Source: Oscillospiraceae bacterium
GTDB taxonomy: Bacteria; Bacillota; Clostridia; UMGS1810
Reading direction: 5' to 3'
NCBI GenBank assembly: GCA_015069015.1
Contig: SVJK01000015.1
Location: forward strand, 1-36,049
Length of the DNA: 36,049 nucleotides
Translations under genes and position numbers: made by a program
Part shown: positions 1-7,168 of the stretch, piece by piece
Numbering within the stretch: the stretch's first letter is position 1
Layout of the letters: each line of letters starts with the position of its first letter
The notes under the pieces: model-generated
Told to the model about the DNA's origin: nothing
The model's database searches: none
What the model saw: the letters and a program-made list of their open reading frames with translations, nothing else

Positions 1-2
1 AA

Positions 3-470
3 TTTGCAAAATGTCTGCAGAAGAGATTTGGCAAAATCAAAGGCGTGACAGACAGAAACTACATTACAAATTCCTATCATATCCACGTTACCGAGGAAAT
101 TGATGCTTTTCAAAAACTTGCTACAGAATCAAAATTCCAGGCACTTTCACCCGGCGGTGCCATAAGTTATGTTGAAGTTCCCAATATGCAGGATAACATT
201 GATGCAGTTCTTCAGGTAATCCGTTTTATCTATGATAACATTATGTATGCAGAACTCAACACCAAAAGTGACTACTGTCAGGTGTGCGGATATGACGGCG
301 AGATAAAAATCTATGAAGAAGACGGGAAACTCGGTTGGAAATGTCCGAACTGCGGCAATATTGATCAGTCAAAAATGAATGTTGCAAGAAGAACTTGCGG
401 CTATATCGGCAGTCAGTTCTGGAATCAGGGAAGAACTCAGGAAATTAAAGAAAGGGTGCTTCACCTCTGA
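3..470 (+). CDS. nrdD: Anaerobic ribonucleoside-triphosphate reductase, C-terminal part (5' truncated by window edge)
   Basis: Class III ribonucleotide reductase, which reduces NTPs to dNTPs without oxygen using a glycyl radical. Only the last ~155 residues are present; the frame is open from base 3, so the gene starts outside the window. Visible are a four-cysteine zinc site (CQVC, then CPNC 24 residues on) and the C-terminal glycyl radical loop RRTCGYIGSQFWNQGR, in which the Gly of CGYIG is the family's radical site. The stop TGA (468-470) shares its last base with the ATG of nrdG, so the two are translationally coupled. The first internal ATG-type start (GTG at 45) lies within conserved NrdD sequence and is not the true start. 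Identification is secure. Confidence 0.97.
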   Translation, partial: FAKCLQKRFGKIKGVTDRNYITNSYHIHVTEEIDAFQKLATESKFQALSPGGAISYVEVPNMQDNIDAVLQVIRFIYDNIMYAELNTKSDYCQVCGYDGEIKIYEEDGKLGWKCPNCGNIDQSKMNVARRTCGYIGSQFWNQGRTQEIKERVLHL

Positions 471-988
471 TGAATTATGGCGAAATCAAAAAAACCGATA
501 TTGCAAACGGACTTGGCGTGAGAGTATCTCTTTTTGTGTCGGGTTGTCCTCATCATTGCAAGGGGTGTTTCAACTCTGAAACATGGGATTTTGATTATGG
601 AAAGCCCTTTGACGAAGGGGTGCAGGAGGATATAATAAACCTTCTTTCACCGTCATATATAAACGGACTGACCGTCCTTGGGGGAGAGCCGATGGTTCCC
701 GCAAACCAAAGAGCACTTTTGCCATTTTTGAAAAAGGTTCGTAAAACCTATCCTGATAAGGACATATGGTGTTATTCAGGATATGTTTTTGAAGATGAAA
801 TATTAAAGGGGAATGCCAATATTCCCGAAACAAACGAGTTTTTATCTCTTTTGGATGTTCTTGTAGATGGAAGATTTATAGAAGAGAAGAAAAATATAAC
901 CTTAAAATTCAGAGGTTCTGAGAATCAGAGGATTATAGATGTTAAAGAATCTTTGAAGCAGGGAAGAACAATACTAATGAACATATAA
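470..988 (+). CDS. nrdG: Anaerobic ribonucleotide reductase activating protein (radical SAM)
   Basis: NrdG is the radical SAM activase that installs the glycyl radical on NrdD. At 172 aa it is within the family's usual size. The [4Fe-4S] motif CPHHCKGC gives the CxxxCxxC spacing (C26, C30, C33), followed by FNSETWDF, which is typical of NrdG. A Gly-rich LGGEP segment (SAM binding) lies near residue 73. The start ATG overlaps the nrdD stop by one base, so nrdDG is one transcript. The gene is followed within 8 bases by the structured repeat at 996-1263 and then by a strong hairpin terminator. Confidence 0.97.
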   Translation: MNYGEIKKTDIANGLGVRVSLFVSGCPHHCKGCFNSETWDFDYGKPFDEGVQEDIINLLSPSYINGLTVLGGEPMVPANQRALLPFLKKVRKTYPDKDIWCYSGYVFEDEILKGNANIPETNEFLSLLDVLVDGRFIEEKKNITLKFRGSENQRIIDVKESLKQGRTILMNI

Positions 989-995
989 AAATAGA

Positions 996-1263
996 TTTTT
1001 GGGGAATGTAAAAAAAGTCCAGACCGCAAAAAGGCAGTGATAATAAGCAATACAGAGTATTAATTAGCCTGTAAATCATTTGAATTTGCTAAAAATGTTG
1101 AAAAACATCTGTTTTTCTTCAATTATATGCCTTTTTGCTATTGCCAAATCTCACCACTCGCAGTACCTTTGTACAACTTCGGGTTACCACTCAAAGCATG
1201 GCTCTGCCCTGCTTTGAGTTCGATTTGACAATTCTGAATCTTTTTTTCTATTCCCCCCAAAGG
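996..1263. repeat. Structured repeat element, diverged single copy (relative of the trimer at 20838-21289)
   Basis: A 268-base element with imperfect terminal inverted repeats. The left end TTTTGGGGAATGTAAAAAAAG pairs with the right end (CTTTTTTTCTATTCCCCCCAAAG). Nested inside are GCAAAAAGGCA (1026-1036) with TGCCTTTTTGC (1128-1138), GAAAAACA/TGTTTTTC (1100-1107/1110-1117), ATTGCCAAATC/GATTTGACAAT (1140-1150/1222-1232), GTAC-CTTT-GTAC (1163-1174) and CTCAAAGCA/TGCTTTGAG (1190-1198/1210-1218). Blocks shared with the 20.8-kb copies are AATCTCACC, GTACCTTTGTAC, CTTCGGG, TTCGATTT and CAATTCTGAATC. The 1022-1139 segment is absent from the other copies. No protein is encoded; an ORF crossing it is spurious. 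Confidence 0.75.
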
Positions 1264-1303
1264 GACTGTAAATTAATTTGCCGAATTAATTTACAGTCTT
1301 TTA
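1264..1303 (+). terminator. Rho-independent terminator after nrdDG and the repeat
   Basis: A perfect 15-bp stem, GACTGTAAATTAATT (1264-1278) with its complement (1284-1298), a 5-base TGCCG loop and a following TTTT. Its core is nearly identical to the dapA/holA terminator at 22695-22739. Confidence 0.8.
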
Positions 1304-1335
1304 TATTACATTTAGTTTTCAAAATCGGTTTAAAG

Positions 1336-1364
1336 TTGACTACAGTTTATTCGGATGATAAAAT
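1336..1364 (+). promoter_or_regulatory. Sigma-A-type promoter for the SLH protein
   Basis: TTGACT (1336-1341), a 17-base spacer and TAAAAT (1359-1364). It lies about 60 bases before the AACGGAGGT ribosome site and ATG at 1427, and just after the nrdDG terminator. Confidence 0.6.
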
Positions 1365-1426
1365 TACACTATATAGGTGTCTTTGTTTTTACTTATATAA
1401 ATCAAAAGCAAACGGAGGTATTTAAA

Positions 1427-4339
1427 ATGAAAACAAGCAAAAGAATCACATCATTGATAGTGGCATTAGTGTTTGCGCTCACCTCAATGCTCAGTTTTTC
1501 TGTTTTTGCAGATGACCTGGCATTTTCTGATGTGGCTGAAACACACACTTATTTCTCTGCAATTTCAGAACTTGTGGGCAGAGGTGTAATCAACGGCTAT
1601 GAAGACGGAACCTTCAAACCCGATGCTACCATCACCCGTGCAGAATTTGCAAAACTTCTTGCAGTTGCAACAGCTCCTGCAGGAACAAAGTTTGAAGCAA
1701 CCACAACTCAGTTCCCTGATGTTGCAGATGCAAATTCTTCAAGTGCATGGGCAATTCCATACATTGCATATGCAGTTGGTACAAAAGCAATCAACGGTTA
1801 TGAAGACGGAACTTTCAGACCTACAGCTCCCGTATCTTACGGTGAAGTAATCAAAATGATTGTATGCACAATGGGTTACGGTGATGTTGTAAATAAAAAT
1901 CTTGATCCCTGGTATAAGGGCTATGTTGATGTTGCAAACTCCATCGGACTTACCAAAAATGCATATCTCAACGGTGCACAGCCTGCCCCAAGAGGTGTTG
2001 TTGCTCAGCTTATCTATAATATAGATTTCTGCAGTAAACTCAATAACGTAGGATTTAATGAGAACAAAGATCCTATCTTTGTTCAGGGTGGTTCCACCGG
2101 TGGCGGTGACTGGGATAATTCCGAATCTGAAACCGGAAAACTCCTTGGTGTCGGTGAATATTCACTCACAGGGAAACGCCTTGCCAATACAGAAGCTTTA
2201 ATTGGTGATACAGTTTATGAAATCGGCAATTTTGATGTTGATACTCTTGAGGATATGGTAGGATGTACAGTTTCCTTTAAATTCTCAACAATGGGAAGAA
2301 AAACTCTTACAAGTATCAACAAAGTAAGCGGAATGAACTCATCTTTCACAATTGATGACTGGCAGATTGAAGATGTAAGTGCTGAAACAATCAAGTACTT
2401 CAAGAATGAAGACGATAAGGAAACAGATGAAATCAGCAGAGTTACGCTTTCTGATAATCTTTATGTAGTATATAACGGTGTTCCCGTTCATCCTGACTTT
2501 ATTGATGCAGATTTCATTGAAGACTATCTCAATGTTGAAAACGGAAACGTTACACTCATCAGTAACGACGGTTCATCAAATTCTGCAGAGGTTGCAGTTG
2601 TTGAAAGTTATGTAACATACTACGTAGGTTCAAAATCAAAGACGGACGATGTTGTTTCAATTTATGATAAATATTCTTCAATTACAGGACTTGAGAAACT
2701 TGAATTTGACGAGCATGATGTTGCATCTGTAAGAAGAATCACATCAAAAGGCGGCTCATATTCAGAGACAACAATTGATGCAATCAGTCAGAAGAATGTA
2801 GTATCTGTTGCACAGCCATATGGCAGCGTTGAAGGAACAAACGTTATTATTTCAACTGCAACAGTTACAGGAAACATCAAAGAAATGTCATCCGATTATG
2901 AATATATAAAAATCGGAACTGAAAGTTACTCTGCTTCACCCTATTACAGAACAATTTTGGCAGGCGGAGCAGACGTTGGCTTCTCCACAGGCGATTCCGG
3001 CAAATTCTATCTTGACTATCAGGGAAGAATTGTTGCTTTTGAAAAGACAGAATCCGAAAACCCCTATGGTCTTATTATAAGATATAAACACGGTTCAGGT
3101 ATGGATGCAGGCTATTCTGTAGAAATCTATACATCATCCGGCACTATCCTTCAGGCTCCTATAAAGGAAAGCGTAAGATTTAACGGCGAAAGTGTCAGTG
3201 CACAGACTGCAATAAACCGCCTTCTCGGCACAAGATCACCAAGTGCAAAATGGGATCTTGTAAACGAAGATGATGAACCCGTAAACCTTGATAACTATCT
3301 CATCCAGCCCGTAAGATACAAAACTTCAATATCAGGCGGAAAAACCTATATTTCCGAAATCGAAGCAATGGAATCTTCAAATGACTATCAAGATGGTCTT
3401 ATTGTTCCTGCATATCCTTCAACCGATAACTTTGATTCCGGTGAAGCGGGCGAAAAACTCAAATATTCAAAGAGTGGATATTCCTTTAAACAGGGCAGTT
3501 CAAACGTGTTTGCAATGGGAACAAAAACAGTTCTTTTTGTAGTTCCCAATGATATTACAAAAACAGATTCCTACAGAAAAGGAACCTATAATTATTCCTT
3601 TACAGACGGAAGTCAGTATGCAGTTGAAGCGTATAACGTTGATAAAGGAAATGCAGAGATTGTAATTTACTATCCCACAACAAGCAACACCGGTGCAATA
3701 GTTGGTGCTTCAACCTACACCTATTTAATCAACTCTGCAACACCTGCAACAGGACCTGACGGTTCAGATGCAATAAAGGTAACCTTCTACAGAGCAGGAA
3801 ACGCAGAACCGGATGATAAGCCCAAGTATATAAAGGGCGATTATAAAGCTTCTGATTTTGATTATAATCCTAAAGCCCTTAAATCAGGTGACATTGTTAA
3901 GATGACAGTTTCAGGAGACTATATCACAAACATTAAGCCTGTATATATTGACGGAGAACTTCTCCCTGACACAGGTACAGGTGAAGACTACGAAATTGAC
4001 GGTCATTATGTAAAGGCTACGTATTCCGGAACAGAAGATTATTATCAGGCAATGCTTGGTGTTGTATATCAACTTGATGGATCAGTATTCAGAGTTATTC
4101 CTGCATTCATGGAAGATAACGATGAATTTAATCCTGATTCATGGTATGGACTCACACCTTCAGACTCTATTCAGTATTATAAATACAACAATAAAACCAA
4201 TAGTTTCGTTATTTCGGATGTTGGTGAAATTATGACATATGTAGATCTGTTGGAAAGCGAAGCACCGGTAGAAGGATCCACAAAAGTTCTTGCAATCGGA
4301 AGAGAAAAGAAAATTGTGGCAGTTCTGGTTGTTGAATAA
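1427..4339 (+). CDS. SLH-domain surface (S-layer-like) protein
   Basis: A secreted protein of 970 aa. The start at 1427 is chosen because AACGGAGGT precedes it and a classical signal peptide follows (MKTSKR, a hydrophobic core, and VFA/DD as the predicted signal peptidase I site after residue 28). Three S-layer homology repeats lie at about 31-80, 93-145 and 150-200; the first two carry the INGYEDGTF signature. SLH repeats bind pyruvylated secondary cell wall polymers, so the protein is probably anchored on the cell wall. The ~750-residue remainder is Asp/Ser/Tyr-rich with many beta-type stretches and resembles no family I can name. The gene is monocistronic, with its own promoter and terminator. 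It could be the main S-layer subunit or another wall protein; the sequence does not decide. Confidence 0.9.
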   Translation: MKTSKRITSLIVALVFALTSMLSFSVFADDLAFSDVAETHTYFSAISELVGRGVINGYEDGTFKPDATITRAEFAKLLAVATAPAGTKFEATTTQFPDVADANSSSAWAIPYIAYAVGTKAINGYEDGTFRPTAPVSYGEVIKMIVCTMGYGDVVNKNLDPWYKGYVDVANSIGLTKNAYLNGAQPAPRGVVAQLIYNIDFCSKLNNVGFNENKDPIFVQGGSTGGGDWDNSESETGKLLGVGEYSLTGKRLANTEALIGDTVYEIGNFDVDTLEDMVGCTVSFKFSTMGRKTLTSINKVSGMNSSFTIDDWQIEDVSAETIKYFKNEDDKETDEISRVTLSDNLYVVYNGVPVHPDFIDADFIEDYLNVENGNVTLISNDGSSNSAEVAVVESYVTYYVGSKSKTDDVVSIYDKYSSITGLEKLEFDEHDVASVRRITSKGGSYSETTIDAISQKNVVSVAQPYGSVEGTNVIISTATVTGNIKEMSSDYEYIKIGTESYSASPYYRTILAGGADVGFSTGDSGKFYLDYQGRIVAFEKTESENPYGLIIRYKHGSGMDAGYSVEIYTSSGTILQAPIKESVRFNGESVSAQTAINRLLGTRSPSAKWDLVNEDDEPVNLDNYLIQPVRYKTSISGGKTYISEIEAMESSNDYQDGLIVPAYPSTDNFDSGEAGEKLKYSKSGYSFKQGSSNVFAMGTKTVLFVVPNDITKTDSYRKGTYNYSFTDGSQYAVEAYNVDKGNAEIVIYYPTTSNTGAIVGASTYTYLINSATPATGPDGSDAIKVTFYRAGNAEPDDKPKYIKGDYKASDFDYNPKALKSGDIVKMTVSGDYITNIKPVYIDGELLPDTGTGEDYEIDGHYVKATYSGTEDYYQAMLGVVYQLDGSVFRVIPAFMEDNDEFNPDSWYGLTPSDSIQYYKYNNKTNSFVISDVGEIMTYVDLLESEAPVEGSTKVLAIGREKKIVAVLVVE

Positions 4340-4413
4340 TAGTCTGAATCTTTCAAAAATTAATATTTAATGAAAAACAACCGTTCATATGAGACATACT
4401 CTTAAGGACACAA

Positions 4414-4448
4414 AAAAGGTCGTAGCGATTTGCTACGACCTTTTCTTT
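4414..4448 (+). terminator. Rho-independent terminator of the SLH gene
   Basis: A 13-bp perfect stem AAAAGGTCGTAGC (4414-4426) / GCTACGACCTTTT (4432-4444) with loop GATTT and a T-rich tail. The A-run on the left arm means it could also terminate transcripts from the convergent lipoprotein gene. Confidence 0.85.
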
Positions 4449-4482
4449 TACAAAAGAACTTTTTTGAATTATTATAAGAGTA

Positions 4483-4869
4483 TTATTCTTTTTCGTATAT
4501 AGCTACTAATGGTTCTTCTCCATATTCCAGTGTCATTTTTCCATCATTATTTTTGATTTTCCATATTTCGGTCCTGTTAGTTTTAGACCAATAAATTTTC
4601 AAAGAATCTCCTTCAATATTGTAGGTCCCTTCTAACTTCGCAGATGGACTTTCTGCTGTTCCGTCATTATTAATAACTACTGGAAGCCCACGATTAGATT
4701 CCCATGTTCCATAAAGCGAAGAAATGTCAAAGTCATCATAATCGAAATTCTCGTTTTTTGTGTTATCATCATAATTGCCGGGTTTTTCTGTAGTAAATTC
4801 AGTTGATGTATTGCATCCTGTTAATATTAGACACATATATAACAAGCAAAGGAAAAATACATTTTTCAT
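4483..4869 (-). CDS. Small lipoprotein, lipocalin-like (DUF5640-type?) domain
   Basis: A predicted lipoprotein of 128 aa. The N-terminus is a short hydrophobic signal ending in the lipobox LTGC (Cys19). An acidic Asn/Asp-rich linker (residues ~25-50) follows, then a compact domain with YGTWE, NNDGTAES, EGTYNIEGDSLKIYW and a C-terminal strand. This 'GTW...DGT...Y.I.GD.L.I' pattern is common to small lipocalin-like beta-barrel domains of Gram-positive lipoproteins; the specific family is inferred. GAGAGGT precedes the ATG. It lies 54 bases downstream of the PH-like membrane protein on the same strand and is probably co-transcribed. Ligand and role are unknown. Confidence 0.8.
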   Translation of the reverse strand: MKNVFFLCLLYMCLILTGCNTSTEFTTEKPGNYDDNTKNENFDYDDFDISSLYGTWESNRGLPVVINNDGTAESPSAKLEGTYNIEGDSLKIYWSKTNRTEIWKIKNNDGKMTLEYGEEPLVAIYEKE

Positions 4870-4923
4870 ATCAACTACCTCTCTTTCTATAATTAAAATT
4901 TTATTCTAAACTGATCCAATAAT

Positions 4924-5400
4924 TTATTGTATATCATTAAAATGTCTGAAAATTTCTTTTGAGAACTTTTTGTTTGTAGGTATCCTGTATGTTCCGTTAA
5001 TGGTATGTATAAAAATGCCATTAAATTCGATGGCTATATTTTTAATTCTGCCAGTTGTTATATTGTTGATTTTATCATATGTTAAATAAAAATCCTCACA
5101 ATTCCAGTTGCTTGTCATGAAAGCTTTTCCCTCAATATGATCATCATATATATCAACATATGCCTTTGAGGAAACAACGCTTATTGCTATACATAATACC
5201 CCTATCGCGGTAATGAAATAAGGTATAATTTGTAATACTGTATCAATAAATTCAGTGTTATTTGATATGTATTGCGGTTTAGTATCGACAGTCATAAGTA
5301 TGATAAAACCCATTAATATAATTGCAATGCCAAGAAACACTCCTCCAAATTTTGATAGTAATCCTGTCCTTTTTGTGCTAATTATTAATTTTTTCTTCAT
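4924..5400 (-). CDS. Membrane protein with two N-terminal TM helices and a PH-like domain
   Basis: 158 aa from the ATG at 5400, preceded by AAGGGAGA. Residues ~12-40 and ~53-77 are hydrophobic and likely form two membrane helices. The C-terminal ~80 residues (AYVDIYDDHIEGKAF..., YDKINNITTGRIKNIAIEF, TYRIPTNKKFSKEIFRHFND) match the layout of bacterial PH-like (bPH) domains, in which a two-helix membrane region precedes a single beta-sandwich. The function is not known. An upstream in-frame GTG at 5445 also has an AAAGGAG site 4 bases before it, which would add 15 residues; the ATG is preferred for spacing and because the added residues are not membrane-compatible. First gene of a two-gene unit with the lipoprotein. 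Confidence 0.75.
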   Translation of the reverse strand: MKKKLIISTKRTGLLSKFGGVFLGIAIILMGFIILMTVDTKPQYISNNTEFIDTVLQIIPYFITAIGVLCIAISVVSSKAYVDIYDDHIEGKAFMTSNWNCEDFYLTYDKINNITTGRIKNIAIEFNGIFIHTINGTYRIPTNKKFSKEIFRHFNDIQ

Positions 5401-5520
5401 GTTAATTATCTCCCTTTCAATTATTATATATTTTTTGCAAGACACAAAACTCCTTTCTTCAACCTATGTCAAAAATTTGCAAATAAAAAAATGCGCCCAC
5501 CGAAGCAGACGCATAAAAAG

Positions 5521-5692
5521 CGCAAACTCCGATAGTCGCGAAACCAATTTATACAGCATGAGATATACACATATACTGATAAACGGAATTTGCGTTTTTA
5601 TCAAATTCAAATATCAGTATATGCAAAGATAAGTATATTATTCCAAAAGAAAATATACCTCAACACTGTATAACATATTAAATTGGTTTCGC
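5521..5692. repeat. Nested inverted repeats, MITE-like or regulatory RNA
   Basis: A perfect 14-bp inverted repeat, GCGAAACCAATTTA (5538-5551) with TAAATTGGTTTCGC (5679-5692), encloses a perfect 12-bp pair CATATACTGATA (5570-5581) / TATCAGTATATG (5612-5623). A third pair, CGCAAACTCCG (5521-5531) with CGGAATTTGCG (5584-5594, one mismatch), crosses the outer stem, so it would be an alternative or pseudoknotted fold. TTATACAGCA occurs as a direct repeat at 5549-5558 and 5701-5710. Confidence 0.6.
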
Positions 5693-5815
5693 ATTTGTTA
5701 TTATACAGCAATTTTTATATTTTATCAATTGTTTTAGTAAAATTTATTAAGTTTTCGATAAAAATCTTGTCTGGTACAGTACAGGCAGGGAAAATGTATG
5801 GTATGTTCCAATTTG

Positions 5816-5943
5816 TTTAGGATATCCTAAAACTATGTAAAACGGAGCGACACATAGGTCGTTCCCTACAGGAAAAGGCTGAACGAAATTAATTGGTTTA
5901 GCCTTTTAAATTATTGATCTTGCTAGCACACCATATAAGCAAG
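5816..5943 (+). other. Cluster of hairpins, possible small RNA with terminator
   Basis: In order: palindrome TTTAGGATATCCTAAA (5816-5831); GGAGCGAC-ACATAG-GTCGTTCC (5844-5865, one G-U pair); a 12-bp stem AAAAGGCTGAAC / GTTTAGCCTTTT (5873-5884 / 5896-5907, one G-U) ending in TTTT; and CTTGCT/AGCAAG (5919-5943). The third hairpin looks like an intrinsic terminator, which would fit a short transcript ending near 5910. No family was recognised and no promoter was firmly located. Confidence 0.35.
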
Positions 5944-6110
5944 TGTTTTTTGTGGGAAATTATAGCAATTGACAGAAAATAATTTAAAAGAAAGAAAAAT
6001 CCTTTAAAACGTAAATTAAAATCTGTTTCTCCCGAAATGTTTTGGTTATAATTTCATTTTTGGTGAATATTATTTACATATAGATTTTAACTTATGAAAG
6101 GATGATTCAA

Positions 6111-6773
6111 ATGACAGTGGAAAATGTGAATGTTAACAATGAGGTTTCGGTATCGGGATATGTGGAGGGTGAACTTTCTTTCAGTCACGAAATATATTCG
6201 GAGGCTTTTTATTCTTTTGTTTTGAAAGTTATGAGACTTTCTGATATCTGTGACTATATAAATGTCACCGTATCTGAACGGCTCATAAAAGATATGGACA
6301 TAAGAGACGGTGTTAGGATAAGCGTGACAGGACAATTCCGATCCTATAATAATTATTCGGAAAGCGGAAACAAACTTCTTCTCACAGTTTTTGCAAGAGA
6401 TGTAAAAGAAATATTAGAAGATGACGAAAAACAAAATCCAAATCACATTTTCTTAAATGGGTTTTTATGTAAGAGTCCTGTCTACAGAACCACACCTTTC
6501 GGAAGAGAAATCACCGATCTTTTAATAGCCGTAAACAGAGCCTATAATAAATCCGACTATATTCCATGCATTGCCTGGGGCAGAAACGCAAGATACTGTG
6601 CATCACTAAACGTCGGAGATAACATAAAGGTGTGGGGAAGAATTCAGTCAAGGGAATATCAGAAACGCATATCAGAAGATGAGTCGGTAACCAAGACAGC
6701 CTATGAAATTTCAATTTCCAAACTGGAAGTTGTTTCCGAATCCATAAGTGAATCCGATATAGAAATAATTTAA
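6111..6773 (+). CDS. Single-stranded DNA-binding protein-like, two OB folds
   Basis: 220 aa from the ATG at 6111. An in-frame ATG at 6102 overlaps the likely ribosome site GAAAGGA, so the second ATG, 8 bases after it, is preferred. The protein has two halves. Residues ~1-105 have OB-fold strand patterns (VSVSGYVEG, FVLKVMRLS, INVTVSERL, VRISVTGQFRSY, LLLTVFARDVKEI). Residues ~110-205 resemble SSB/PriB-type OB folds (IFLNGFLCKSPVYRTTPFGREITDLLIAVNRA, DYIPCIAWGRNARYCASLNVGDNIKVWGRIQSREY). Clostridia often carry such a protein besides canonical Ssb. The acidic tip typical of Ssb C-termini (DDDIPF) is absent, though the end is acidic (SESDIEII). It probably binds single-stranded nucleic acid; the exact role is unknown. 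Confidence 0.75.
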   Translation: MTVENVNVNNEVSVSGYVEGELSFSHEIYSEAFYSFVLKVMRLSDICDYINVTVSERLIKDMDIRDGVRISVTGQFRSYNNYSESGNKLLLTVFARDVKEILEDDEKQNPNHIFLNGFLCKSPVYRTTPFGREITDLLIAVNRAYNKSDYIPCIAWGRNARYCASLNVGDNIKVWGRIQSREYQKRISEDESVTKTAYEISISKLEVVSESISESDIEII

Positions 6774-6792
6774 AATTGTAAAAAAGTACCTG

Positions 6793-6821
6793 ACATATAA
6801 AAAACTTTCGTGTACACAATA
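6793..6821 (+). promoter_or_regulatory. Possible sigma-G (forespore) promoter of the SASP gene
   Basis: ACATA (6793-6797), a 17-base spacer and CACAATA (6815-6821). This is close to the sigma-G pattern GHATR-N17/18-CATWHTA, with one mismatch in each box. It lies about 50 bases before the SASP start, where such a promoter is expected. Confidence 0.4.
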
Positions 6822-6869
6822 GTTAATGCAAAGAAAATTTGCAAAAATTTTTCAAGGAGAGTTTTTAGT

Positions 6870-7058
6870 ATGTCAAGAAAGAATGTAGTTCCTGAAGCTA
6901 AAGAAGCTATGGACAGATTTAAAATGGAAGCAGCATCAGAAGTAGGCGTTAACCTCAAACAGGGTTATAACGGTGACTTAACAAGCAAACAGGCAGGTTC
7001 TGTAGGCGGACAGATGGTTAAAAAAATGATCAAGTCCTACGAAGAATCCATGAAATAA
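6870..7058 (+). CDS. Alpha/beta-type small acid-soluble spore protein (SASP)
   Basis: A DNA-binding spore protein of 62 aa. In endospores such proteins coat the chromosome and protect it from UV and heat; during germination they are degraded by the GPR protease. The start at 6870 has AAGGAGA 9 bases upstream. Family signatures are EAKEAMDRFKMEAASEVGV (which contains the GPR cleavage context, ME/AASE) and GYNGDLTSKQAGSVGGQMVKKMI, the conserved second helix. The length is typical. The gene is monocistronic, with a terminator 44 bases later and a sigma-G-like promoter upstream. It shows that the organism, or a recent ancestor, forms endospores. Confidence 0.95.
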   Translation: MSRKNVVPEAKEAMDRFKMEAASEVGVNLKQGYNGDLTSKQAGSVGGQMVKKMIKSYEESMK

Positions 7059-7101
7059 TCATAGGATTATCACTGGGAAAAAAGCATATAATGCAATAAA
7101 G

Positions 7102-7140
7102 ATACCGGAAAGATATCAGATCTCTCCGGTATTTTTATTT
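7102..7140 (+). terminator. Terminator after the SASP gene
   Basis: Perfect 8-bp stem ATACCGGA (7102-7109) / TCCGGTAT (7125-7132), with an inner GAT/ATC pairing in the loop, then TTTTATTTT. Confidence 0.8.
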
Positions 7141-7168
7141 TAAATAATTTTGAAATGAGGAAATGATT

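Larger units (their letters stand above)
5401..6046. other. Long non-coding stretch with many inverted repeats
   Basis: About 700 bases separate the minus-strand PH-like gene from the plus-strand SSB-like gene, and no convincing ORF lies between them. Two structured blocks are visible: 5521-5692 and 5816-5943, listed separately. The rest is A/T-rich. No transposase, tRNA or known riboswitch motif was recognised. ORFs crossing it lack ribosome sites and are not credible. Confidence 0.6.

Noticed and set aside
1135-1425. 96-aa plus-strand ORF before the SLH gene
   Set aside because: It runs through the structured repeat, the terminator and the promoter, with no ribosome site.
5255-5632. 125-aa plus-strand ORF
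   Set aside because: Opposite to the PH-like protein and running into the inverted repeats; no ribosome site or family features.
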